The position numbers were made by a program, and so were the translations under genes. Below are positions 1 through 12,200 of a DNA stretch of 64,000 bases, piece by piece; position 1 is the stretch's first letter; each line of letters begins with the position of its first letter. Source of the DNA: Diploscapter coronatus (taxonomy: Eukaryota > Nematoda > Chromadorea > Rhabditida > Rhabditidae); NCBI GenBank assembly GCA_964036155.1, contig OZ038422.1:56009201-56073200 (forward strand). Reading direction: 5' to 3'. The notes under the pieces are model-generated. The model did no database searches and had not been told where the DNA came from. It saw only the letters and a program-made list of their open reading frames with translations.

Positions 1-1490
1 TTGAAGTTACCCCATTTTTGGTCATTTTCAGCAGGTGGTTATACCCAATTATAATGATGATATAATGAAACCACTTGCTGAAATTGATAGAAATGGACTC
101 GAATATTACTCTCCAGTCGATTACGAGTCGATTGATACCCATTTTGGTATAGTACTACTCGGGTACCATATGGGTGATATACCATGGACCCATATGGTAC
201 CATAGTAAAGTGATAGTACGGTACTCTAAAAAGCAAAAATGAAGTATTGCCCTTTATCTTCTATATTCCGAAAAGATTTTTCAATTTGGTTTGATTTTCG
301 AAAAGTTATGAATTTTTGAAGATTTGTGTCATTTTCATAGTTAGACCCATTCAAACTGCTATACCATGAATATCATAAGAGATAACCATGAGGTGTCTTC
401 ACAAAAGTTGTTCAGTTTTTCGAGCTCTATCGAATGATATATGATTTGGGGGTATAACTCAAAAATTTGAAAAATCGAAATTTTCAAGTTTCGCTTTGGA
501 TCGGTACTGTACTCTTACGAGACGCTCAATTTTCAATTTTTTGGTATTAAAATTCTTATTAGATCTTCTAATTCGTAAATATAAAATAAAATGGTAGCGC
601 TTCGTACAAATTCTTCATAAAAATAAGCTCAAAAATGACAAAATCGTGTTTTTTGTCATTTTTGCACTATTTCTAACCGTAACTTGTAATAGGAAGGTCG
701 GACTCAGAAAATATTCGCACCATTCGACTCAGCTCGTCGAACCGAACAATCTGATATAGGTTTTGGGATATAAGAATGGCTTTTGAAATTTGACCCCCGG
801 ACCCTGGTACCTGGGTCCGAAGTTGAAAATGTCGGAAAAAGGCCCGGAATCATGATTTTCAGGTAGAATACAGTCAGAAAAAACTAAAAAGCCTCGGAAA
901 AGCGAAACTTTTACCACTGATCACCCCTTGGTTGAATCTCTCAAAGACTCTGTCTTAAATATCAATATCACCGAGTCTTCAAAAACTTGTGAGATTCGCA
1001 ACAATTGCATGACTTAGTGGGTGAACGATATTTCTTTTTTATTTCTGATGATTCCATTTATTGTTTGAAGACGATGAAGTAGGAAAATGAATATTGTTCG
1101 TTCACTAGAACTTGTGATGGTGGCAAAGATTGGAGAATTTTCGAGGTCTCGATATAGCACCTTATCATGTTTTGTCATGGCAATTTACATATTTCGTTAA
1201 GTAACATTTCGAGTCAGGAATGATTGAGGAAAGTTTTTCAACAAACTAAAATATCTAGCGATAATGGAAATATTCAATGAGAAATATTTGTAAGATAGCA
1301 GCTTTCCATTTTTTTATCAAAAACTTACAAAATTTGAGCGGAAGCATGACTCAAAAATCAGCGGAAAACGTAAATTTATGCGCGACCTCAATGAAAATAA
1401 ACTCAGAGATCTTGCATGCATGTTATTTGAAAAAAAAACTAGTTAATTTGTCATTTACATAACACTGTCATGCAATTTCTATATTGTTGC
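1..1490. other. Non-coding, repeat-rich DNA at left edge
   Basis: No exon with matching splice sites is seen. The stretch is AT-rich and holds two hairpins: 27-81 (14-bp arms around a loop) and 162-201 (perfect 14-bp arms, 12-nt loop). The open frames here are short, lack codon structure and are not called. Confidence 0.5.
162..201. repeat. Perfect inverted repeat (14-bp arms)
   Basis: The arm GGTACCATATGGGT at 162-175 is exactly reversed at 188-201, leaving a 12-nt loop. A looser hairpin lies just left at 27-81. Function unknown; it may be a remnant of a foldback element. Confidence 0.7.
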
Positions 1491-1910
1491 ATTCAGTAGC
1501 GTTAATGGTCTTCTGAAAGGCCTTGTGGCTGGGGCTTTCGGGCTCATATAATGTAAGAATTATGAAATTTATATTTTGCGCTCCTAACTAAAAAAGCTAG
1601 CTTCCTGCTTTTCGTTGCTAAAATTTAGCGAAATCAGTTCAAGCATAAATGGGTGGCAATTTTCACCCAATAACGCAATCAATTACTAATTTACGCGCCA
1701 ATGAATGCAACAATAATAAGTTCATAAAAATATCGCTTCCTTTCTAGTTTAGAGTCACAAAATCTAGATATGCACGTTAACAAGACGGAATTTTCATACA
1801 CAATTGTTCAACGTCAAAGTTGGTGCACTCTGCTTCTGGTGCCTTTGCCGAATTGCTTTGAATACTAAAATTTCTAATCCCCTATGATGACTCATGGTGC
1901 TAATTCAGGG

Positions 1911-2198
1911 GCAGTTGGACAAGCTCCTCAGCAGGTGCAGTTGTTCCAGCCATTCCAGTCATCGCAGCAGCAGCAGTACGGGTTTAATCCTAATCTTCGC
2001 CTCTCTCCCTCTCAATTCGGTCAATTCGGCAATCCTCGCTCCTCTCTATCCTCGAACATCAATTCCTTCAACTCCTTTGACAATTCGGCAGGTATTTCCT
2101 CCCAATCCTCTGTCAGTTCTCCTTCCTCTCAATCATCTTCACTTTCTTCCTTAACCGGAGGGTTCTACAAGGGCCAAGGGAATCAACAAATCAATTGA
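1911..2198 (+). CDS. Last exon of an unknown Q/S-rich protein (partial)
   Basis: The acceptor CTAATTCAG ends at 1910 and is followed by about 95 codons to a TGA at 2196-2198. The peptide is rich in Gln, Ser, Asn and Phe, with a run of four Gln and repeated QFG/SSQSS patterns, so it is probably disordered. No domain is recognised. Earlier exons are not resolved. A GC-richer stretch at 1497-1552 after a TTCAG could be one, but it meets a stop before its possible donor. It could also be the tail of a longer prion-like nematode protein. Function is not inferred. Confidence 0.4.
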   Translation, partial: AVGQAPQQVQLFQPFQSSQQQQYGFNPNLRLSPSQFGQFGNPRSSLSSNINSFNSFDNSAGISSQSSVSSPSSQSSSLSSLTGGFYKGQGNQQIN

Positions 2199-2302
2199 TC
2201 GCAAATACTGAACAATTCTTTTAATAATCATTTTATTGGTTTGATATCAGTTAAACTTGTAAATACCCCAATCTACCTGTAATTATTTGGTGAAAAATGT
2301 CT

Positions 2303-4955
2303 CTAAACATGTATGAATCGTTGTGATCCTTTGTAGAGAATCGGTGGCGAATCCTTTTCTGTGTCTTCTTCATTCGATGATTGGGAATTATCAAGAATTG
2401 GATTCGCTGCATGAAGTTCAGATTCGTTCCTTTGAATCATATTTTGTCCGTTAATCGATTCTGAGATAGAATAAATGAATTATGAGAAATAAAGTTGTAT
2501 TTCATACCTTGTGTTGCGATATGTATCGGATTAGACGGTATCATCACACTCGATTGCAAATATTCATCGTACGTCGGTGGGAAATCGCACTAAAAAGTAT
2601 TAGGTTGAACCATAATTTCTGTTACACTTTTTCTTTTTTCTTGGGGAAAACTGTGGAAGCTTCTGGAATATTTGGTCGTGGGGGGTATATAAAGCGAGTG
2701 AAAAGGACTACTCATTAACACATTCATATTCTCTATGGCTTCAACTAGCAGTGAATCTACGACAATTTCGCGAGAGGGTCTCCGGCTCCTTCTACTTCAC
2801 GAACACCGCCTCGGCTCCTCAGCACGCAAGGCCGCTGACCGAATCAACCAGTCGATGGGCCCAGGTACTGTCTCTCATATGACGGCCACCCGATGGTTCG
2901 ATCGTTTCAAACACGGAGACTACGACCTCGAAGACAAACAGCACCCTGGACGCCCTCCGGTCTTCGATCTTGACGTCCTGAAAGCTGCCGTTGAAGAGGA
3001 TCCCCGTCAGTCGAACTGGTGCCTGGCAGAGCGGCTCGGACACTCTCAAACCACGGTGCTTCGCCACCTCCACGACCTCGGGTATGTCTGGAAAATGCCC
3101 GTTTGGATCCCACACGAGCTTTCGGCTACGCAGCTCCAAATGCGGTCCGACATCGCGGTCTCTCTTCTCTCGTTCAAACGCACGACGACATGGCTCGGCA
3201 ACCTGGTCACTGACGATGAGAAGTGGACTCTCTACGTCAACTACCACCATGGTCGGCAATGGCTGAAACCGGGCGATTCTGGAGATCCGACGCCGAAAAG
3301 CGATCTGCACCCGAAGAAGGTCCTTCTGTGCGTCTGGTGGTGCGCAACGGGCGTTATTCACTGGGAGCTGTTGCCATCCAACACGACAGTCACTGCCGAT
3401 CTCTACTGCAGGCAATTGGACACCGTAGCTGCAAAACTTACCGGAAAAATGGACCGAGTCTTCTTCCTCCACGACAACGCTCGTCCACATGTGGCAAAGT
3501 TGACGCGTCAAAAGATCCAGGACCTTGGTTGGACGACGCTCCCCCACCCACCGTATTCTCCGGACATGGCCCCAACTGACTACCACCTATTCCGGTCTCT
3601 GAGCCACTTCCTCGACGGACGGCAGTTCAAAGACGACGATGACCTCAAAAGCGGCCTCCAGACTTTCTTCGACCAGAAATCTCCAGACTTCTACAAGCAA
3701 GGCATCTATGATCTCCCTATTCGCTGGCAATACATTGTTGATCACAATGGTACATATTTTGTTGACTGAAGTTAGACACAAATAAAGAAAAATAAATTTG
3801 AAATTTTTTGTCATTGTGTAACAGAAATTATGGTTCAACCTAATATTTCTAAAAATTGGCATAAAACTAGCTGTTAGTTTGTTGGTATTAATCTAAATTT
3901 AACTTGCAAAGTAGTTATCAGTTTTGCTTTGAAATATCTTTTAAAAGATGACTGTTATGTATGACAGGCCAATACGAAAGATTATCGCTAAAATTCGTTC
4001 GAAATGTGTTTTGAAATCTTTTCGTTCGTTGTTGATTCGCTATCTTTTTATTTAAAAATGAACACTAGGGGAGCGGTCATTGCGCACAAAAGTGTGCCAT
4101 TACGCACAAAAATTTTTTGTGCGCAATGACATACTTTTATACGCAGTGATATACTTTATCATTTTTGTGCGCAGTGACATACTTGAAAAGTGGTCATTGC
4201 GCACAAAAATTTTTTGTGCGCAATGACATACACCCTGAACACTAACCTTAGTTCTCATCTCTGACGAGTAATTCAAGAGTTCTTCGTGTTGCAGACTTCG
4301 CAGTCGACTGGCAACTGCAATAAATCAGCCAAGAATTCCTGATTGCAATCAATTTTCCTTATTTTGCTCACCATATCGCCTGAATGTGTGGCGCTGAATT
4401 CGATAATAGAAGTTAATGGCGCAGAGACACAGCATAAATCCGATAAACAAGAGAAGCAACTGGAATTTGGCAGTGTCTGCCTCGTCTATCGAGACTTCTT
4501 CGGGGTTTTCCTGGAATATTTTAAATTGCAACAATGTTTCATTGATTTGCTGTCGAATTTACATGTGAATTGCGTAACTTGGAGAGATGGAATGTTTTTG
4601 GGTAAACATCCAAATTATCTTCTTTCTCTTCGTCGTTAGGTTTCGAGGTGGCTAATACAGCAGGCCCTCTGAACACTTTCAGATATGACTCATCCACTTA
4701 TCTGATAGAGATGGGATTACCGAATGAACTTATTGCATCTGGGCCCAAAGTAGTGTGGTTTGCATTCGCACTTGTGGATGAAATGACGCAAAGTGCCTGA
4801 GGGGTTGCAGAAAATGGCAGGTTGAATTGAAGTGCCTTCTGAAAGAGAAGCCAGTTGTGACCGTCTGTGGTTGAATTGAATAGAAACCAACCGACAGATA
4901 CTAAAAACACCGCAGTGGTCAGCAGAGCTGTTATTGTTACACTCGACAATTGCAT
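2303..4955 (-). CDS. Two-TM protein with cytoplasmic PPxY motif; mariner in an intron
   Basis: Six exons join in phase: 4721-4955, 4608-4675, 4372-4549, 4247-4314, 2508-2589 and 2303-2460, giving 262 aa. The start is the first ATG (4955) of an open frame. A hydrophobic segment lies at about residues 5-27 (signal anchor). NST and NHT glycosylation sites lie in the lumenal part. A second TM segment (LLLLFIGFMLCLCAINFYY) follows at about residues 140-160, then a basic stretch. The tail carries FPPTYDEY, a PPxY motif of the kind bound by WW domains of Nedd4-type ubiquitin ligases, and ends in an acidic Ser-rich region. The fourth intron (2590-4246) has grown to 1.65 kb because it contains a mariner and palindromic repeats. 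If that intron fails, the tail with the PPxY is lost. The family is not recognised. Confidence 0.62.
2600..3843 (+). mobile_element. Intact mariner transposon
   Basis: Identical 28-bp terminal inverted repeats lie at 2600-2627 and 3816-3843, each flanked by a TA target duplication (2598-2599 and 3844-3845). The element is 1244 bp with one unbroken transposase gene. Its coding part is clearly more GC-rich than the host DNA. Identical ends and an open frame suggest recent insertion or horizontal acquisition. It lies antisense to its host gene, with its left end 8 nt from a host 3' splice site. Confidence 0.95.
2735..3769 (+). CDS. Mariner transposase (344 aa)
   Basis: This DDE/D transposase cuts and pastes the element at TA dinucleotides. 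The N-terminal half (about 1-115) is the paired helix-turn-helix DNA-binding region that recognises the TIRs. The linker signature WIPHEL is at 124-129 (usual form WVPHEL). The catalytic triad is visible: D161 in DDEKW, D247 in HDNARPH and D282 in YSPDMAPTDYHLF, with 34 residues between the last two, the DD34D spacing of mariner. Length fits the family (about 345 aa). There are no stops or frameshifts, so it may be active. A full TIR lies on each side. Confidence 0.95.
   Translation: MASTSSESTTISREGLRLLLLHEHRLGSSARKAADRINQSMGPGTVSHMTATRWFDRFKHGDYDLEDKQHPGRPPVFDLDVLKAAVEEDPRQSNWCLAERLGHSQTTVLRHLHDLGYVWKMPVWIPHELSATQLQMRSDIAVSLLSFKRTTTWLGNLVTDDEKWTLYVNYHHGRQWLKPGDSGDPTPKSDLHPKKVLLCVWWCATGVIHWELLPSNTTVTADLYCRQLDTVAAKLTGKMDRVFFLHDNARPHVAKLTRQKIQDLGWTTLPHPPYSPDMAPTDYHLFRSLSHFLDGRQFKDDDDLKSGLQTFFDQKSPDFYKQGIYDLPIRWQYIVDHNGTYFVD
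4076..4236. repeat. Nested palindromes built on GTCATTGCGCACAAAA
   Basis: A 16-nt motif recurs in both orientations at least five times in 160 bp. The largest palindrome pairs TCATTGCGCACAAAA with TTTTGTGCGCAATGA at the right end (about 4193-4227); a second lies near 4110-4130. The block sits in intron 4 of the two-TM gene, just downstream of its donor on the minus strand. Confidence 0.75.
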
Positions 4956-6222
4956 TTCAGCAAACAACGCTAAAAACTGAAATTGTTTCTATTGTTGTTT
5001 CGCAATTCGAATAAATGAAATAGTGCAAAATATGCAGGAAATTAATAATAGGGAATATCGATTTCTAAAAACGAATAAATCGAATAGTTGAGAAAGAAAT
5101 GAGGAGTACGGGCAAAAAGCGATAAGACAGGCTACTTGTTAGACAACCACGCTTTGTCTTTGTTTGATTTCGAATTATTATGAAATCTTACTTCTTTATT
5201 CTTATCATGATATTTTTGATTCAATAATAGTTTACACACCAAATATGATAATGTAATTAAAGTGTATAAAGCTATTTCTATTAAAATTTCAAAACATTGC
5301 AAAATATAACAAATTGTAAGTGACTTGTAGAATGCTCCTGTAGCTGCATTTTGACTCGTATCGTTACAACTTTCTTTAATTTTAGTTGAATCGCAAGTAA
5401 AGCATTTATCGAAAGGTTTCTTCACATGTCATGTTCGTATTGTTGCCCTTAAATTCAGTAATGCATTCGATACTGATTTGATCGAGTTTTAATTCAAAAT
5501 TTCAGACATCAGTAGGACTAATTCATTCAAAAACAAACGAATGCCGTATTGATAGATGGATTGAATAAATATGAGTCTGAACACGACCAATGACAACTTT
5601 CCAATCAACCTATAACTAATAGTAGTCTAACATATTGCGATTCAACCATAAAATATGGCAACAAAAATCAAGTGGCAATTACAATATCACCAGAATTGCA
5701 AATTACAAATGCAGAATCGAGAATTATTTGAACCATTTTCTAGTGAAATATGAAAGATAAATAAGTACAAATGTCAAATATTTTGAATACAAACATTTTG
5801 TAAGCTTCACCACTATGTATAAAATGAATGAGAATTATTCGCTTTCTCCGTGATATTCCTAAATTAAATTTTATAAAAATCAGCAATAAGTTCACTATTG
5901 AGTTATGATTATGAAATTCATAATAATTTTCTATTGTATTGTCTGTTGAAACTTTTTCGACACTATCATGAAGGAATTTTCTGATTGGCATCATAATTCT
6001 ATTTCTTCATATACCTATTTTCGAGCTTATTTTGGTGAAAAACAGCTTTGAATTAGGTTATCAATAAATAATTCTTATTCAAATTTCATACTAAACTAAA
6101 ATATTATGACTCCAAAACTTACAATATCGGCGTCTGACGAAGGGAAATTTGCAGTTGAATCATGAGAAGTACAAGGTTCGACGGCCTAAAACAAATCTTC
6201 GATCACAGTAATCAAAAATAAA
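4956..6222. other. Gap between two minus-strand genes
   Basis: A 97-codon open frame on the minus strand (5132-5425) has one hydrophobic segment and a few cysteines, but it opens with a non-ATG codon just after a stop and has no convincing acceptor. Another frame at 5740-5994 is AT-rich and lacks codon bias. Neither is called. Confidence 0.45.
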
Positions 6223-9200
6223 TCATACGTAGTAAGGATGGTCATCATCAACTATGTTGTCAGCTATCGTGGTGTACATCGCATGTTTCCGACTCCTTCT
6301 GATTGGCTTGTTTCTGCTCATCGGAAGTGGCTCCAATTCGTCTCTTTCCTCATCACTTGCACGATCGTGAGAATCGCCTTCTCAAATTATAAGTAACTCT
6401 GCATTTTTGCTAATTTCTATCTAAAGAAGGGATGAAACCCAGATAGACATTAGATAAAAAGACAAAAACATTGGGAAAATGTGCAGAAAAGTATTCTGCT
6501 ATATTATCAATGATCGACTACTTCAGAAAAAATAAACATTGCACAATTCCAATATGCAAGGTGTGCACTGCGTAATATCACATAGTCGTCAAAGTGTATT
6601 ACTCGAATCAATGAAATGTCGTCTATTCTCTTGCAAACAAAACGCGCTAATTTCATATATTCAATTTTCGTTCCTCTTATTTTATCTCAAATGATCGGTT
6701 ATTGACAATATAATAGCTTCGGTATTTAAATTTATCTTCTTTTTTCACTATTTTGTTTCATGCTAGAATAAAAATTACCATGGTGCGGGTATTCGGAAGA
6801 TTCGAGCAGATCAAATGCGAAAGTGGGCGTGGCTGGGTGAGCGGAAGAAGTTGCCAGTGGACTGGAAACAGGTCGATTTTTCCTGGATTCCTGACTCGGT
6901 CCTGCACTGCCACTCGAATCGATTGTTTGCAGGGTCTGCAATTTTTATTCCAAATAATCAATTAGGATTCTTCTTCTGATTCACCTTTTCCAATCTCTGA
7001 ATTTCACTCGGAGACAGTTGCTTGTTTTCGAGCGAATTCCTCTTCCTTTCATTTCGCGGAAGTGAATTCCTCTAAAGAAAACCAAAACATGAAAAAATGT
7101 GCGACAAAAAAAATACCTTAATGTACTGTCCGGATGACTTACGTGATTGAGGGGCTGTTGGAGGTTGAATTGTGAACTGCAATGGGAGAAAATGAATTTC
7201 AAGATATTTCACCTTGTGTTTCGAATGAGTTTTGTATGTTCAGTAGGGAATAAAGAAAGAAAATACTTCGAGAAAAGTATAATCGATTTTTAGAAGAAAA
7301 AATGGGTAAACTTATACCTGTGGAATATCGACCAGTGGTACAGAATTTCCCCCTTCATCTCCCGAATGCGGCTGTCCGCTGTTGTTGTTGTCGCTGTTCA
7401 CATTACCCACTCCCGTCGACATCATTCGGAGCATCATCTCCAGTTTGGAATTCATCTGTTTCATGTAGTCGATTTCTTCTTTCTAAAATATCATTTCTAT
7501 GCAAAATGTTATGTGTTTTTTCACTAATTCTTACATGTTTGCCTTCGATATATCTCAGTCTCATTTCTAGATCCTTAACTTCTTGTTGCATCAGACTTTC
7601 CGCTGCTCCAAATGCAGCCACTCTAGAATTTTAGAGCTCGTTATTGATTACTCAAATAAGAGTTCTAACTTATTCAAAATCTGCTCTGATCTTTCAAATG
7701 TTCGATGAATCCTTTCATCGTTCGAACTCTGCAGCATCAGATCCTTGGCTTTCCTCATTTCCTCTACACATTCCTCTTCGAATGAATACAATTGTTCGAT
7801 TTGATCGGGAATCAAGAATAGCTCTGATAATACTTATGTTTTAATGAGTACCCATAGAAAACGTCATACTGAGCGAAGCATCCAGTAAGTTTTGTCTTCT
7901 GAAGAACTTGTTGCGAATTCGGAGCCATTTGAATACCCAGTAGACGTGGTAAATGATTGTGAAAGGAGGAGGCAAACAGGGGGTGCTTTCGTATTCCATC
8001 ACCTCAAATACGGAATTGCATGATTGAAGATCAGCGTGTCATTTTGTAAAGGCGATATGGAGATCACGAATTAATCAATGATCTTCGTGCATCTCTTATA
8101 TCATATTTTAGTCATGAATAAGTTCTAAAATAATGAGAAGAATTTAACGATAAATTACATGTCTGTATCGCTCGAATAGGAAAATTTCCTGTGTGATTTT
8201 GATGCTTCGATCGAAGACATACGTGCAGCAGGCAACCATTGTGTTCATTAGCAGAACATTCGTGATGAGCATGAAAGCTGAAAGATAGTTTGATAGTTCA
8301 CAAATTAAAACATCTTTATGATTTCGGATAATTCTCAATGCTTATAGTAGCGGCCAAAAGTTTGGAGCAACTGTTTATGAATAGTCTGGCAGGTTTAATT
8401 ATCGTGAACCTATTTGAATGAAACTTGGCGAGAATTAACAATTCGATGTGAAGAATATATATGCCAAAATTCCATCCATATTGGTCGACGATAATTGGAC
8501 CTGCCGGCTGCATTCACAATCATAATTATTCCAAACTTTTGACCCCACCGTATCTTGTCAAAATATTATTAGAAGAAATAAAACTTACCTGTCATGAAGA
8601 GCGGACTGATGAAATATCCAGGCACACAAGTTTCGTTCGTTATATTCAACTGGCTGATTGGGATATTCTCGGACTCGTGGGTGTTCCAGACTGAACCAAA
8701 TGTTTGGTTAGCAATTAGAAATATAGCTACGAGTGAAAATTTGGAAATGTCTATGCTACTAACGTTTAGCTTGTTTACGAAATGATTCTACAAAATTTAG
8801 AACTTTCATCGGAATCTGAGCTCTTAAATTTATGAATGACTGGTGCAAGAAACATGAGAATTTCAAACTTTTCCTGCTACCATATTTCTTCATCAATTAA
8901 CTTGACAAAAGATAGTAGAATTACTTTTTCATTAGTTTGTCAATTAATCAAACCTACTCTCATCTCCGCAAGTATCGATCTTCTCAGCATAGACTTCTCC
9001 ATAGAGCATGAAATATGGCTGGAAGAAGATGTTTCTGAGCAGCAGCCAATTCCAGTCCTCATAGGGGAAAGTTATGGACTGACGAACGAGACCGAAGCCG
9101 TACAGGGTCACAAACACCATCACAATAATGGGGATCATTCCTGAGGAAATAAGGGTCTTATGTTGTAATAAAATAGTTTACAAAAGTAAACTTTCAGGGA

Positions 9201-12200
9201 ATTATTAATTTGTTTTTAATTTCATTGTTATTCATTTGGAAAAATAGGGTTCAATCTTCAATAATTAATGAGCTTCTCAAATGTAGAAACTGAGTCTGGA
9301 CTTTTCATTTACCTGGAATCATCTCGCCGGCCATATTTATATACGGACCAAGCTAAAGCTAGTTAATTGAAGAAGTTGCTATAAAAATAATGATTTACCC
9401 TTGGCTGTACGGAGAGATAGTCAATAAGTTTTAGTGACCAAAGGACGGAGTTTACAATGAGAATAACCCTTCCAAGCATCCTAAGAATTTTAAAATAAGG
9501 ATAAATCGAAGAGTCTGACTTACTTTGTAGAAGGATGCAGACGAATGAGAAATCCAATGATGTAAGTGATGAGAGCGAAGGATAGTGTGCCATTTCGGTA
9601 GCCGAAAAAGAATACCTGTGCCTTCCGTAGCGCCGGTTTCTTGCGATCGATCATTATCAGGCACACCACCTGAATGAGACGATTTACATGAAATCCTTGA
9701 ATTCCATATTCCCCTAAAGAGCCTCCTAGACTATAACTTTGAAAGCCCAGAAATGTGAGTTTTTAATAGAAAATCTGTTCGAGGAATATGGTACAAATTT
9801 GAAATGCCTTCAAAATTTCATCAGATTTATAAATTATATTTTGTTAGTTAATGAAAAATCGATGGCAGATCAAAATTAGAGAATATAGGATGGTTGATAA
9901 AGTTTTTCTTCAGTTATTGTAATTCGGTATAAGCAATCATCTTTTATCGTTTCATGCTTATGCAAAATCAAATAGATCTAAGTTCATACCTTCCGAATAA
10001 TTTCGATGCTCCACACAACGATGTAAGTGAAGACGTACCACTCGGTCCATGATGGGAATCTGGCGAATAATGGAAGTAAATATTGAATGATGCTCGAGTG
10101 AAATATTCTCACTTGGGTGTTTTGACGAGCAAATCGTATGTGTTGGCACAGAGAAAGAGAATGAACGCACCGAACCAAAGCCAGTAGGTCGTGATTGGGG
10201 CTGAGTAGAACTCTCTGATTTTCTTCTTCCAGGAAATTGAACGTTGCTGGAAATGACTTCTTAAACGAAATTCTTATTTTTCCTTACAGTAGCAACAAGA
10301 ATTCCCGGCTGACCGGATACATTCCTATCCCCCCCAAGCTCTTCCGAGGCCCCAGGAGTCATTGGAGATTCCGGTTCGCTCAGATAGTGATTGCTCGTGT
10401 TGCTTCGAGATGACTTCATTCGTTTTCGAACTGAAATAATTAGTATTCATTATTTTTAATGTCAGAGATGAAAGATGACTATTTTGTGATCAATATCAAA
10501 AGGTATCAAAAAGCTTAGGCTTTTAGGATTCCTACAGTCAAGGCCAACTCCAACTTAATAATACTATGTGATCGATAAAATATGAGGTAATTCATGAGAA
10601 GATTTCTTTTTATTGCCAAAATAATATTTGGAAACTCGTAAATGACTCGCCATGATTTGCAACCACTTTGTTATCGTCATCGATCTGAATGACAGCAGGC
10701 TTGTCCTTTATCGGATTCACTCGATTCTTTTTTGTTATCGACATTGTTCGGGTTCGCTTTCTGCCTGAAATTACTATACTTGAATTTGAGAGAGAATGAA
10801 TTGCAACTATTTGCGAGATTTGGCGGAATGACGATTGAATTGGTTCTGGCAGAGTGATTGCTGAACAGACGAGGGCTGAGAGCTGTTGCCATTAACTGAA
10901 ACATTGGAATTCAGAAATAATATCAAAACGTGTCTACCTCCTGAATGTTGCTAGCAGTTTCCTTGTGATTCAAATGAAAATGTGTTTTCTTCTTCTTGTC
11001 TTTTTCTTCTTCCTAAATGACCATGCATACGGTGGTTAAAGAAAGTTTTGAACAGTTTCTCATTTTTGATATTACATATTTAATCTAAATTATGCTAAAT
11101 CAGATATTCTGAAACTTTTAGACCTATAAATAGCATTGACTAACAGGTATTGTAAAATTCGTTAAAACTAATTAGAAGAATTCAGAAATCAGCTAAATCA
11201 AATATCACGCATTGCTACACTTTTGTACGCCACGCACTTCTCATATTCTATTATATTATACAAATTTTTGAGAACTATTTTTTTTGGATATTTCAGTGTA
11301 AAAATCATTTAGAACATTATAAATTCAAAATAAAATCTGAATTCCTACCTCCTCAGTGCCGTCAGCCTCTTCAGTGTCAGAGAATTCCTCCTCTGAACTC
11401 GAGTCAGAATCGAACATTTCCTGCATGTGCTCAATGGCTGTGCGCGGCTGTAGCTTCAGTTGCTCCTTGCTTTTGAATCCGAGCGTGAAGATCATGAATG
11501 GGACGAAGAGACAGCCGAGGACTTTGAAGTTGGGATGAGCACGAATGGAAAGGCCTCCCAGCCAGAGGTCGGAAAGCAGCAATTGACAGCTGAAGAAAGG
11601 AAGATTTGAAAAGGAAATCAAATTTCATACATATTTTATGATTGAAAACTCGCCTCGGATGTGCCAAGAACTTCCTGTTACTGTTGATTGCAGCCAGACT
11701 CAGACAGGTCTCGTTTCCCCAATTTGTCAATTCATAGGTGAGCAGTCGCAGTGTCATGTCTCTGTTGTGCTCTGTGCAGTGCTGCAGCAACTCCAGAGCC
11801 AAATTCTCGAACTGACTTAAATAAACTAGGTCATATGAAGGATTGATTTATCATTATTTTCCGAAAAGACTCAAATACGTAAAAATATTCACGCTTACTC
11901 TTTATTTTTGCAGAATTCGACAGCCAGATCATTCTGGAGAGTGCTCTGCGAAGCTCTCAAAGCCATTGAAGTGGAAAGTCGGCTTGCAATCAGGGCCTGA
12001 AAATACCAACTCATTCATCAGAGTCGGTACTTCTCCCTTCACTTACCTTAGCGAGTGCCTCCTCTCCGTGTCTCCACATCAACAGAGCCATTTCCTGCCT
12101 CCTTGTCAGTATGGCCCAAAGTAGTAGTTCGGAATAAGGATATCGGAATGTGAAGTCGAGGGACTCCTCTTCGTGACTCGATTGATCGTCTGCATGGAAA

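Noticed and set aside
2819..3586. Long minus-strand frame within the mariner
   Set aside because: Antisense shadow of the GC-rich transposase gene.
5132..5425. 97-codon minus-strand frame with one TM segment
   Set aside because: Starts with GTG right after a stop; no acceptor or upstream exon found.
10764..10807. A second 15-nt intron-like string (GTATAGTAATTTCAG) in the TRPM gene
   Set aside because: A 43-nt intron using the donor at 10807 and the same acceptor gives the better downstream frame, so this string is just the intron end.
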